Assembly: GCA_949286015.1 (NCBI GenBank)
Contig: CASEBB010000040.1
Span: forward strand, 1-46,424
Direction of reading: 5' to 3'
DNA length: 46,424 bases
DNA from: an uncultured Succinivibrionaceae bacterium
GTDB lineage: Bacteria; Pseudomonadota; Gammaproteobacteria; Enterobacterales; Succinivibrionaceae
Below, in pieces: positions 38,360 through 46,424 of this stretch; position 1 is the first letter of the stretch, and each line of letters begins with the position of its first letter. The translations under genes and the position numbers were made by a program. The notes beneath the pieces are model-generated. The model saw only the letters and a program-made list of their open reading frames with translations. It was not told the origin of the DNA and ran no database searches.

Positions 38360-38484
38360 CTACCTTAAGAAAGTTGAGACCGTCCGTGCAGGGATTGGTG
38401 TGCCAGAGCAGGGTCAGGGATTGAGGTGCCCGCATGCACACGCCCATCCCTTTGTCAGGACGCCGGCCTCACCGCTGTGTAAAA

Positions 38485-38654
38485 CCATGGGCGTTAAGTT
38501 AGTGGTTCGCTTGGACTAGGGAGAGAGGCATTTACAAGCCACTTAATCGCGCTGGAAGGTGTTTCCAGTCTGGAAACACCTAGACTCGACGCCCCACCAA
38601 AGAATCCCTTATATACTGATGTTTAAGCGCTTTTGCTTAACTTAACGCCCATGG
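38485..38654. repeat. 170-bp region bounded by perfect 17-bp inverted arms
   Basis: CCATGGGCGTTAAGTTA (38485-38501) and TAACTTAACGCCCATGG (38638-38654) are perfect inverted copies. They flank the predicted rhaD promoter, so they may be a pair of operators able to loop, or an inverted-end element. Confidence 0.75.
38558..38580. promoter_or_regulatory. Perfect palindrome in front of rhaD
   Basis: Arms GGTGTTTCCAG (38558-38568) and CTGGAAACACC (38570-38580) around a single T. Placed about 25-45 bp downstream of the TATATA box and ~200 bp upstream of rhaD. Operator-like. Confidence 0.5.
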
Positions 38655-38775
38655 TGTAAAACAGGTAACGTAGAAAGAAAAAGGGTTGTCAGGGTAAGCT
38701 TAGGGCGCAGCCTCTGTAGACAGCGCCGCGTAAGCCCCGCGTGTTAGGTGAGCACTGCTGCTTGTGCAGTAGCAG

Positions 38776-40173
38776 TTAGACCTGCACCTCTGTGATAGCA
38801 AAGGACTTAGCAATCACCTCACGGGCTTCTTGCAGCGAGGACAGCGTCTTGTCTTTAATCATTTGCACGCAGATGTTGCCTAAAGCCGTAGCCTCAATTG
38901 GGCCGGTGAAGATGCTCTTACCCGTGATTTGCGCAATCATCTTGTTGAGGAACTTGTCCTGACAGCCACCACCAATGATGTTGATGGCGCTGAACTGACG
39001 TCCCGAGAGCTCCTCAATCTCCGCGACCACTTTTTGGTAGCAGTGGGCTAAGGAGTTGTAAGCGCAGTAGATTACCTCAGCATTGGTCTGTGGCGCTGGT
39101 AAGTTGAGCTGCTCACAGTAGGTGACAAACGCCTGCTTCATGCTCTTTGGATTGAGGAAAATCTGGTCATTAACGTCGACCACACTCTTAAAGTACGAGC
39201 CCTCTGCGGCTAAGGCGTAGCTCTCCTCAAAGGACATTGGTGGGAACTCTTTTCTCAAGTTCTGTAAGATCCACATGCCCATGATGTTCTTGAGGTAGCG
39301 GAAGCGGTAGTCGAAACCACCCTCATTGGTGAAGTTGTAGGCAAAGCTCTTGGCGGAGGTGTTGGCATGCTCAAGCTCGATGCCCATTAACGACCACGTG
39401 CCCGAGCTTAAGTAGATGTGGTCATCACTTAACAGGGGCGCGGCAATCACCGCCGAGGCGGTATCGTGCGAGCCGATCATGACCACTTCGGCGTTAAAGC
39501 CCACTTGCTCCGCGATTTCTGGCTTGAGCATGCCGCAGAGAGTGCCTGGCTTGCAGACAGGCTGGAACAGCTTGGTTGGGATGCCCATTTTCTCTAAGAG
39601 CTCGTAATCCCAATCGTTGGTGTTGACGTTTACCAGCTGAGCGGTGGTGGCGTTGGTGTACTCGTTCTTGGCGATGCCCGTTAAGCGGTAGTTGAGGTAG
39701 TCAGGCACCATTAAGAAGTGTGCGGCCTGCTCTAAAGCCTCAGGGCGATGCAGCTTCTGCTCTAACAGCTGGTAGACAGTGTTAAACATCAGCTTTTGGA
39801 TGCCGGTGCGCTCGTAGAGCTCTGGCAGCGGGATGATCTTGTAGAGCTCCTCATCCATGCCCTCGGTGCGGCTGTCACGGTAGGCATAGGAGCGCTCAGC
39901 TAAGGAGCCATCTTCGCTGACGAGGAAGTAGTCCACACCCCAAGTGTCGATACCAATGCTTTGTACCTCTAAGCCCTTGTCATGAGCCTTTTTTAAAGCG
40001 GTCAGGAGCTCGGAGAAAATGGAGTCGATATCCCAGCCCATATGGCCATCGATTTCGACCATACCATTCTTGAAGCGATGGAGCTCCTCCATCTTGAGCT
40101 GGCCTTGGTCTAAATAACCTGCGATTAAGCGACCACTGGAAGCGCCAATATCAATCGCCAGATAAGCCTTCAT
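38776..40173 (-). CDS. rhaB: Rhamnulokinase
   Basis: 465 residues; ATG 40173, with AAAAGGATG upstream. FGGY-family sugar kinase: N-terminal IDIGASSGRLIAGYLD phosphate loop, IDTWGVDYFLV, RDSRTEGMDEELYK, GSHDTASAVIAAPL (ATP site), YLSSGTWSLMGIE and INIIGGGCQDKFLNKMIA. It phosphorylates L-rhamnulose to the 1-phosphate. Length suits the family (~480). Followed downstream by rhaD, 416 bp away. Transcribed from a promoter region with its own operator-like palindrome (40416-40442). Confidence 0.96.
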   Translation of the reverse strand: MKAYLAIDIGASSGRLIAGYLDQGQLKMEELHRFKNGMVEIDGHMGWDIDSIFSELLTALKKAHDKGLEVQSIGIDTWGVDYFLVSEDGSLAERSYAYRDSRTEGMDEELYKIIPLPELYERTGIQKLMFNTVYQLLEQKLHRPEALEQAAHFLMVPDYLNYRLTGIAKNEYTNATTAQLVNVNTNDWDYELLEKMGIPTKLFQPVCKPGTLCGMLKPEIAEQVGFNAEVVMIGSHDTASAVIAAPLLSDDHIYLSSGTWSLMGIELEHANTSAKSFAYNFTNEGGFDYRFRYLKNIMGMWILQNLRKEFPPMSFEESYALAAEGSYFKSVVDVNDQIFLNPKSMKQAFVTYCEQLNLPAPQTNAEVIYCAYNSLAHCYQKVVAEIEELSGRQFSAINIIGGGCQDKFLNKMIAQITGKSIFTGPIEATALGNICVQMIKDKTLSSLQEAREVIAKSFAITEVQV

Positions 40174-40415
40174 GAATCGACATCCTTTTCTGTTATTAGC
40201 TCAGGGAACAGCAAGTACGGCAAACCAAAAGTGAAGTGCAGTGCAGTGAGTCTTGATTGCTGGGGCTTACTTGCTGGGCATCAGGACGGTGGTTTATGTG
40301 GTTTTGCGGAGTGTGGGCTAAAAGCTGCGTACATTGGGGCAAGCAGCGTATTACCTGATCCTGATGGAGAAGATGGCCAGAGAAGTGTTCGTCTTGAGGT
40401 CTGGCCATTGTCACG

Positions 40416-40442
40416 CAAACAAACATCAGTGATGTTGTTTTG
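40416..40442. promoter_or_regulatory. rhaB operator-like near-palindrome
   Basis: CAAACAAACATCA and TGATGTTGTTTTG around a G; 11 of 13 positions pair. The right arm carries the motif ATGTTGTTTT also found (reversed) at two places upstream of rhaA. On the minus strand it is immediately downstream of a consensus TATAAT. Confidence 0.5.
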
Positions 40443-40447
40443 TGATG

Positions 40448-40475
40448 ATTATAGAGAGCAAAGAGGGGTAATGCA
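40448..40475 (-). promoter_or_regulatory. rhaB promoter
   Basis: TATAAT (40448-40453) on the minus strand; TGCATT (40470-40475) at 16 bp is the closest -35. Weak -35, consistent with activator dependence. Confidence 0.4.
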
Positions 40476-40618
40476 GCAACTTTTGCTGCAAAGTTTTAAC
40501 TGCATCACATTATTACCACAGAAAACAACAATCTATGGGGTTAGGGGAAGCGTGGTTTAGGTGTGGTTTTTATAAGAAAAGCGCTTATTTAAGTGCTTTA
40601 TGAGGGAAATGAGGTGTT

Positions 40619-40678
40619 ATGGAAATTCTTTGTTTAGTGTTGACTATTGTGGTAATGGCTGGGTTTATGGCGGGGTAA
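40619..40678 (+). CDS. Possible 19-residue small membrane protein
   Basis: ATG 40619 to TAA 40676-40678 encodes a 19-residue peptide, MEILCLVLTIVVMAGFMAG, that is almost entirely hydrophobic. GAGG lies 5 nt upstream. Such peptides occur as small inner-membrane proteins. Transcript and translation are not evident and the ORF may be chance. Confidence 0.3.
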   Translation: MEILCLVLTIVVMAGFMAG

Positions 40679-41215
40679 GTTCGGGCCAAGACGCCTGTAA
40701 GGGGCCTCAAGAGCGTGTGCAAGGGCAGAAGTGAGGTGAAGCAAGAGGGCGGGAGTTACGCTTAGCTTAGAGGTGCGGTGCCGCTTTGTGAGGAGAGAAT
40801 GGGGGATAAGAGAAACAGGAGAGCGCGTAAGAGCGCAGTGTAAGAGCAAAGGAGGCGGTGGAGGTGAGGCAAGAGGTGAGTATAGTAATGGGGGAGGAAT
40901 GGTGCGTGACGCTGGCTGCAAGAGGCGTGATCAGCTGTACCTGAGGGGCAGCAATGCCTGAGACTAAGGTGTAAGCACAGTGTCAGGTAGCACTAACGGT
41001 AGGCATAGTTGGCAAGGCCGCAGTGCTCTTTGGTGCGCTGAGGTGGCGGCACCATGGAGTGAGTTTAGGGCAGTCTCAGGGACAGACCGCAGTGGTGTCG
41101 GGTGAGAGTACGTACTCTGTGTAAGCTCGTACCGTGTGGGACAAAGGAGCTGAAGCAGAAGCAGAAGGTGGCTCAAGTGCACACATGGGCGCACAGGGGC
41201 GGAGGTCAGCTCCGG

Positions 41216-42040
41216 CTAGAACGCGCTGCCCTCATTGCCGCTCGCGCTCTCCATGCCCTCGGCCTCACTGTCCTTTGCTGGCTGTGGGTAAATGAGAGTC
41301 AGCCCCTTGATCTTAAAGTAGTTAAGCCACGACAGGTCTGGCTTGACGTCCGTGACTAAGACATCAACGTCGGTAAGAGGCAGGGAGTTAACCAGTGACT
41401 TACGGTTAAACTTAGTGTGGTCAGCCAGCATAATGGTCTGCGTGGACTGCGCGCGCATGGTGCACTTGACGTCACTCTCAAGCTGGTTGGACTCCATATA
41501 GCCCTGCTCTAAGGACAGAGAGTGGCAGCTTAAGAGAGCGAGATCGGCGTTGTAGTGCTTAATGGTGCTAATCGCGTCCGTGCCGACATAGGCACGATAG
41601 CGTCCGTAGCACTCGCCGCCGGTGGCAATAAAGCGCATGTTGTCGTTATCGGAGAGGTCGTTAATAAGCGAGTAGGAGTTGGTGATTACCGTAAGGTTTA
41701 AGCGCGGATTGATGCGCTCTAAGGCCAGCTTGGTGGTGGTAGAGGCGTCGACCATTAAGACCATGCCATCATGAATCAGTGTCTTTAACTGATCGGCAAT
41801 AGCCTCTTTGAGCTTGCGGTTGATGAGCTCACGCTCGATAAAAGGCTTGATTTCCCCTTGTTGATTGAGCACTGCACCGCCGTGGGAGCGGGTGGCAATA
41901 CCACGCTTTTCGATTTCCTTGAGGTCACGGCGAATGGTTTCGTCGGTTACTTGGAACTGCTTGCTGAGCTCAGAGACGTAGACGCGATTTTTTTGCTTGA
42001 GCAAATTGATGATGATTTGCTTACGCTCGATACCTAGCAT
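41216..42040 (-). CDS. DeoR family transcriptional regulator, likely of rhamnose genes
   Basis: 274 residues from ATG 42040, chosen for GAGGAG 9 nt upstream; the open frame reaches a TTG 13 codons earlier. N-terminal winged helix (RKQIIINLLKQKNRVYVSELSKQF, TDETIRRDLKEIEKRGIATRSHGGAV) and the DeoR sensor domain (LMVDASTTTKLALE, NSYSLINDLSD, GGECYGRYRAYVGTDA, ADLALLSCHSL) with its phosphosugar-binding pattern. The C-terminal ~20 residues are acidic. In rhizobia and bacilli, rhamnose genes are controlled by DeoR-type regulators, so this is a reasonable repressor of rhaB/rhaD/rhaA. Its end is separated from rhaB by 1 kb. Confidence 0.88.
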   Translation of the reverse strand: MLGIERKQIIINLLKQKNRVYVSELSKQFQVTDETIRRDLKEIEKRGIATRSHGGAVLNQQGEIKPFIERELINRKLKEAIADQLKTLIHDGMVLMVDASTTTKLALERINPRLNLTVITNSYSLINDLSDNDNMRFIATGGECYGRYRAYVGTDAISTIKHYNADLALLSCHSLSLEQGYMESNQLESDVKCTMRAQSTQTIMLADHTKFNRKSLVNSLPLTDVDVLVTDVKPDLSWLNYFKIKGLTLIYPQPAKDSEAEGMESASGNEGSAF

Positions 42041-43059
42041 GGGTGAGAGCTCCTCTAGCTTTGTTGTTTCGTGCAGCAACTCGGGGTTAGGGGCACGTCT
42101 GCACTCAAAGCGGTGTTGCTACCAATGCAAGGCAACACGGCAGAGCACTTAGACGCAGCACAGTAAAAAGGCAGTAGCGCTGAGCTCTGCGCTTGCAGTA
42201 AAAGAGCTGTAAGGCAGGCATACAGGCAGGCAACAAGGCCGCATTGCGCTATGAGGTTAGGTTAGCATAAGCAAACACCAAAACAAACCAAAGGAAAACA
42301 AAAATGGCGCTTCATGAGTAGTTTTAGCGCTTTTGGTGCCAATAAGCGCGGTTATGCGGCGGCAACTGTGGTAAAAGAGGTCAGCGTGGCAGGAGAGAGC
42401 TGTATGGCAAAAAGGTGGGTAAGTGGTGCTGACGGTGCAAGGAAATGCTGATAAAGATGCGACCGCGCACGATTAGTGGCATGAGCGATCGATAGTGCAA
42501 GTGGCAGCAATTAAGGGATGAGTGCTTGTGGCATAGCGTGGCTTTACGTGGAGTGGAGGGTAGAGCGCTGCCAAGCCCAAAATGGGCACGAGCGCCAAAG
42601 GGAAAGAAGTTGCTGCCCTCAGGTTAGGGGGCACACCAATGGCTGTGTGAGCATCTTTAGCGGTAGGCTAAGGCAGCACGTCTCTGCTGGGTACAGCAGA
42701 GGTAAGCACCATGGTGCGAGCGCTCTCGTGGTGGTGGTGGTTCGGATGATGAGGTGAAATCACCATAAGTTGTCTCCCTCTCTGCATTTGGTCTCCCAGC
42801 CCCTCTATCATCGTAAAAAGTGCCTTTTAATCACGCTTGCATATGGTAAAGGCTGGGGATGAGAATGATCGCACAGGGGGTAACACTTATGGTGTTATTG
42901 CGGGGCAGCGCCGTAGCCACAGCCACAGCCACAGCTGCAACGAGCTGACAGCCCCATGGCAAGTAGCCTTACCATGGAACTAACAGCGGTTAAAGCCCTG
43001 TACTACGCCTTGTACTGTTTGCGACGCTGAGCCCAGAGCAGGTACGTGAGACGCAGTGC
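42041..43059. other. Interval with a distant family A repeat
   Basis: 1.02 kb with no credible gene. AT-rich CAAAACAAACCAAAGG (about 42280-42296), in the region upstream of the DeoR gene, recalls the rha motif CAAAACAACAT. A family A element lies at 42761-42894. Confidence 0.5.
42761..42894. repeat. Family A-type inverted-end element, distant copy
   Basis: Ends CACCATAAGT (42761-42770) and ACTTATGGTG (42885-42894), perfect inverted copies. The block after the left end, TTGTCTCCCTCTCTG, matches TTCTCTCCCTCTCTG of family A copy 1, and the total length (134 bp) is the same. So family A is dispersed. Confidence 0.65.
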
Positions 43060-45588
43060 CTAAGGGCGCTTTTGGTACTCGGGGGCAAGCTGCTCTTGCG
43101 CTTCCTTTTCCGCCAGCGTCCGCTCTGCGCTTGCAAGGGCCTGCTTCGCCTCCTGCTCTGCCGCAGGAGAGTCACCTGCCACCGCAGAGGTATCTGTTAC
43201 TGCTGCTCCGCGCTGTCCCTCAGGGTAGTTATTGGCGTCCAGCACTTGCTTTGTGGCGTTTATGGCTGCACCTTGCAGCTTTTGCTTCAGTTCCAACGCC
43301 TCTTGCGCTGCTGCAGGCGTTAACGGGCGATCCGTCATGTACTTCTGATCAAAGGCCGCAACTGGTATTGGGCGATCGTAGTAATAGCCCTGCGCAATGT
43401 CGCAGTCGATGCTCCTTAAGAAGTCTACATCCTCCTGTCGCTCCACACCCTCGACCACTGTGCGGATACCCAGCTCCTTAGACAGTTTCGAGAGCACGCG
43501 CAGAATCATGTGATTGCGCTTAATTTGCTCAGGATCGTCAGCCATTAAGAACTCGCGGTCAAACTTGATCTCGTCGATATCTAAGCCTGCCACGATGTTG
43601 AGCGAGGAGTAGCCTGAACCAAAGTCATCAAGGGCAATGGACAGTCCCAATTGCTTGAGCTCCTTGATGTGGAAGTTGAGATCTTCGACGTTGTGGGTTG
43701 CCAAATCCTCCAACACCTCAATGACGATGTAACGTGGTGGAATGGCGTACTTTTGCAGAATTTGCCGGAGCTTGCTGGTGTAGCCCGCTTGGAAGATCAA
43801 GAGCTTGGTCTGGTTAATAGAGAAGTAGATCGGCTCAATGCCCTGATCGAGGTAGTAGCGGATATGCGCACAGACCTTATCAAACATGTACAGATCAAGC
43901 TCGGTGCAGAAACCGTTTTGCTCAAACAGCGGGATAAAGTCGTTAGGGTAGACGATGACATCGCTATCGGAGATCCAGCGCACCAGTGCTTCGGCTGCGT
44001 AGATCTTGCCGGTGCGGATATCGATCTTTGGCTGTAAGAAGAGCTTAAACTCCTCTTGCTCCAGCGCTAAGCGCATGCTCTGCTCAATGTTGTGTAAGAA
44101 CGCCTCTTTCTTGTAGGCATTCTCATCATAAAAGCGCACCGCATGGGTATAGCTCTTAATGATCTGCTTCTTGGCAAACTCCGCCCGTGCCACAATGCGC
44201 TCTGGTGATAAGTCAGGGTAGGTAAAGGCTACACCAGCGTACATCACCACAGGGAAGGCGGTAATGTTGGCCGTGATCTTCTGGACACAGCTCTCCATGA
44301 TCTGTCGCAGGATGGCATCGACGTCTTCTTGTCGGCTGGCATTGATGATGAGGAAGAATTGATCAACCTCATGGTGGCAGAACATGATGACGCTTGGCTG
44401 CGCGCGAATCACATCAGCAATGGAGCATAAGAGATCATCGGTCTGCTGTTCCCCGAGCATGTCCACAATATAGGAGAAGTCGTGGATGTTAAGCGAGGCT
44501 ACAGCGTAGGTGTTGTGAGCAGCACTGCGATAGTCTAAGTGGTCAAACTCCAGCAAGAACTTGGGGTAGTTATAGGAGTGGGTGACCGGATCGTAGTGGG
44601 CAATAAGCAGCTGCGTCTTGTAGCTGCTCTTCATGCTGACAAAGAGGTAGACCGCAATAAAGCCGCAGACCGTGAGGATAATGCAGAGGCTGACTACCAG
44701 CAAGATTAAGGACTTAAAGTACGGACTGGAGGTCACCTCGTTAGAGGACATGGTGCACAGATACCAGTCAGAAAAGCCCAGTGGCGTGATGTTTAAGCGG
44801 TACTTGTGGTCTTGTAGCGTGACATCGATCTGATGGGGAGTAGTCGAGACTAAGGAGATCTTGATGGCATCACGGCTTGTAGACGCAAAACCCTGAAACT
44901 CAGTGATGTTGTCTAAGTCTTTGGGCAAGAAGGTGTTGGCGCCATGGGAAAAGATGCGACCTGATGAGGTGCAGAGGAAGCTGTCGACGCCCTCGTAAGT
45001 TAAAGAGAGCTGATCTAAGGTGTGATCAAAGGACTCTTGCGTTACGGCACCGGAGAGGGCGCCAATGATCTTGCCGTTACCATCGTAGACAGGATTGACG
45101 TAGGTAATCATGTCCATGCCGATGGTTGGCGAATAGTAAGGGCTAGTCAGGGTGACGTTACCCAGCCATGCAGACGATACAGCTAATTTCATCTGTGGAG
45201 GGAGGGCGTCATAACTGCCGTCAGTAGAGACACCGGTGACAGAGATTTGTTTGCAGGAGCCATCTAAGTTCCAAAAGCCGATGACCTCAAAAGGCAGGTT
45301 AGCAGCGTCGCTGTTTTTGTAAGAGGATATGAGGTCGTCAGCGCTTTTGGTAAAGGAGGCTAGAGTGCGTAACGCCCGTTGCTCGCCTTGGGCTTTGCGC
45401 TTGATGTTAACTGCGTATTCGGTGAGGGTAGCCTCTAACTTGTCCTGATCCGAGGCGCGGTAGACATAGGAGAGAATTTGAAAGGTGGCAAAGGTAAAGG
45501 CGCAGAGCAGGATGAGACTAATAATGGAGATGGCCGCAACGCGTCTGAGCTTTTGTTGCAATTTGATTTCGCTGATGTAACTCACCAT
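43060..45588 (-). CDS. dCache-GGDEF(degenerate)-EAL protein, likely c-di-GMP phosphodiesterase
   Basis: 842 residues; ATG 45588 without a good ribosome site. Membrane helix at ~17-40, periplasmic double-Cache-like sensor (~45-285, with YVNPVYDGNGKIIGALSG), second helix ~288-315, then a GGDEF domain whose signature is replaced by HHEVDQF (~401), so no cyclase activity is expected. The EAL domain has all key residues: AAEALVRW (~530), SINQTK, VIEVLED, LDDFGSGYSS (~653), IDEIKFDREFL, TVVEGVER and DIAQGYYYDRP. It should hydrolyse c-di-GMP in response to an extracytoplasmic ligand. The C-terminal ~100 residues are Ala/Glu-rich and disordered. Monocistronic. Confidence 0.88.
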   Translation of the reverse strand: MVSYISEIKLQQKLRRVAAISIISLILLCAFTFATFQILSYVYRASDQDKLEATLTEYAVNIKRKAQGEQRALRTLASFTKSADDLISSYKNSDAANLPFEVIGFWNLDGSCKQISVTGVSTDGSYDALPPQMKLAVSSAWLGNVTLTSPYYSPTIGMDMITYVNPVYDGNGKIIGALSGAVTQESFDHTLDQLSLTYEGVDSFLCTSSGRIFSHGANTFLPKDLDNITEFQGFASTSRDAIKISLVSTTPHQIDVTLQDHKYRLNITPLGFSDWYLCTMSSNEVTSSPYFKSLILLVVSLCIILTVCGFIAVYLFVSMKSSYKTQLLIAHYDPVTHSYNYPKFLLEFDHLDYRSAAHNTYAVASLNIHDFSYIVDMLGEQQTDDLLCSIADVIRAQPSVIMFCHHEVDQFFLIINASRQEDVDAILRQIMESCVQKITANITAFPVVMYAGVAFTYPDLSPERIVARAEFAKKQIIKSYTHAVRFYDENAYKKEAFLHNIEQSMRLALEQEEFKLFLQPKIDIRTGKIYAAEALVRWISDSDVIVYPNDFIPLFEQNGFCTELDLYMFDKVCAHIRYYLDQGIEPIYFSINQTKLLIFQAGYTSKLRQILQKYAIPPRYIVIEVLEDLATHNVEDLNFHIKELKQLGLSIALDDFGSGYSSLNIVAGLDIDEIKFDREFLMADDPEQIKRNHMILRVLSKLSKELGIRTVVEGVERQEDVDFLRSIDCDIAQGYYYDRPIPVAAFDQKYMTDRPLTPAAAQEALELKQKLQGAAINATKQVLDANNYPEGQRGAAVTDTSAVAGDSPAAEQEAKQALASAERTLAEKEAQEQLAPEYQKRP

Positions 45589-45945
45589 GGTTTAGCGGCT
45601 GGCCGTGGAGTGGCGCAGTCGTCTCCTCCTCAACTGGGCTTACCACCGGTAATACTGACAGGAGTAGTATGGGGCAAGTAAGCACGTGTGTTTAGGTTAG
45701 ACGCGTGTAAGGCGACAGACAGATGGATAGGGGCTTTACTGAGACGGCACCACAGCAGATGGTAGGTGGGTACTGACTAGAGCAACTTAGAGCAAAGTGC
45801 AGGTTAGTGCAGGTTAATATCGTCACTACCGCAGCAAAGACGCACATGTATGGCCCTGTAATTCATTATACTGAGCACGTGTACAATGGCAGGGCTAAGG
45901 TGGCAAAAAGCCAAGCTGTCTCACACTAATGGCGAAAGATATGGG

Positions 45946-45973
45946 CTTATGATGGCTGCGATGCCATCATAAG
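45946..45973. repeat. Perfect 11-bp hairpin
   Basis: CTTATGATGGC and GCCATCATAAG around TGCGAT, ~360 bp upstream of the EAL gene. No T-run follows. Confidence 0.7.
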
Positions 45974-46379
45974 GGTAGAGCTATGGGGAAGAGTAGAGGG
46001 GCAGCGACCACGTGGGACGGGTTAACCACCATAAGAGGCGTTCTGCAGAGATGCTGCTCCCAGCCAGCGCTAATAGAAAGGAGAAAAGGAAAAGAGGGTA
46101 GCTGCGCAGATGTAGCCGCCCTGTACGGTTAGGGCGGTTAGTTAGCTGTCACCCTGAAGAGAGGGCATGGCCTGCAGGGCACAGCCAGAGGCTGGTGGGC
46201 CTTAGTGCTGCTCCTTTGCTGCTCTGTCGTTTTTGCGGGGTATAGAGCAGTAGCAGCAGCTGCGCTGTCGCTGAGTTTTAGCGCAGGGAGCAGGTGGTTG
46301 CTACTAACTTACAACCTGTACCTTCGTAATTTCACGATCCTCAGCACAGAACACCATGGCAAGGCGCCACAAATACGGC

Positions 46380-46424
46380 CGACTGTGAAGTCTCCATGTG
46401 CTTACGCACATGGCTTCCTCCCGT
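46380..46424 (-). mobile_element. IS200/IS605-like right end at the window edge
   Basis: Read on the minus strand: GGAGGAAGCC, then a perfect hairpin (GCACATGG with CCATGTGC, 4-nt loop, 46394-46413), then AGACTTCAC. This parallels 17031-17072 on the plus strand. If the interpretation is correct, the tnpB/omega-RNA part would lie just beyond the window's right edge. Confidence 0.45.

Larger units (their letters stand above)
38360..38775. other. rhaD upstream region
   Basis: 416 bp with a perfect 23-bp palindrome (38558-38580) and 17-bp inverted arms (38485-38501 and 38638-38654) around it. A TATATA box at 38610-38615 may be the rhaD -10, with no convincing -35. Confidence 0.55.
40174..41215. 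other. rhaB upstream region
   Basis: 1.04 kb between rhaB and the DeoR gene. It contains an operator-like near-palindrome, a possible promoter and a small ORF (separate entries). A loose IR GCGCTT/AAGTGC at 40581-40596 lies near it. The remainder is GC-rich without any credible gene. Confidence 0.5.
45589..46424. other. Right edge, hairpin and solo mobile-element end
   Basis: No gene. It contains a tandem GTGCAGGTTA pair (45797-45816), an 11-bp hairpin at 45946-45973 and an IS605-like end at 46380-46424 (separate entries). Confidence 0.5.

Overview
The window reads as chromosomal DNA from a gammaproteobacterium. Succinivibrionaceae (Anaerobiospirillum/Succinivibrio-like) is my best guess, from enterobacterial-type rhamnose genes, very Ala/Ser/Gln-rich linkers in signalling proteins and even in Mfd, and unusually long repeat-filled intergenic regions. 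The taxonomy is inference; no rRNA or other marker is present. I found no tRNA, rRNA, CRISPR array or complete insertion sequence.

Layout. 1-2,950: mobile-element debris with two related ORFs (one resembling the N-terminal domain of ISAs1/H-repeat transposases) and a tandem array of ~320-bp units, each holding a ~135-bp element with inverted ends. 2,957-8,325: two PAS-GGDEF proteins (minus strand). 8,740-9,021 and 12,072-12,177: three copies of a second intergenic repeat. 9,206-13,648: a three-gene minus-strand set (ATP-grasp ligase, inactive transglutaminase with 7TM, retropepsin-like protease), a known amidoligase-type membrane/envelope system of unknown substrate. 14,141-15,109: AEC-family carrier with a clear terminator. 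15,110-18,149: 3 kb without convincing genes, holding an inverted-repeat element and a promoter followed by a highly structured, probably non-coding, transcript. 18,150-21,938: mfd. 23,145-26,000: DUF6056-like membrane protein and an iron-dependent alcohol dehydrogenase.

26,665-42,040 is a rhamnose utilisation region: a GH78-like protein, a GPH-type sugar symporter and a divergent AraC regulator, then rhaM, an MFS sugar transporter, rhaA, rhaD, rhaB and a DeoR-type regulator. Together they would release or import L-rhamnose-containing sugars, interconvert anomers (RhaM), isomerise (RhaA), phosphorylate (RhaB) and cleave rhamnulose-1-phosphate (RhaD) to DHAP and L-lactaldehyde; the iron alcohol dehydrogenase could reduce the aldehyde. 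A shared AAAACAACAT motif precedes rhaA and rhaB and is a candidate operator. 43,060-45,588 encodes a dCache-degenerate GGDEF-EAL protein, a likely c-di-GMP phosphodiesterase, so three c-di-GMP proteins lie in 46 kb.

The most unusual material is non-coding: (i) the tandem 320-bp array and its distant relative at 42.8 kb, (ii) several unrelated-looking intergenic elements of about 120-230 bp closed by 10-17 bp inverted repeats, (iii) the structured RNA candidate at 16.8-17.07 kb, and (iv) solo termini that look like IS200/IS605 right ends.
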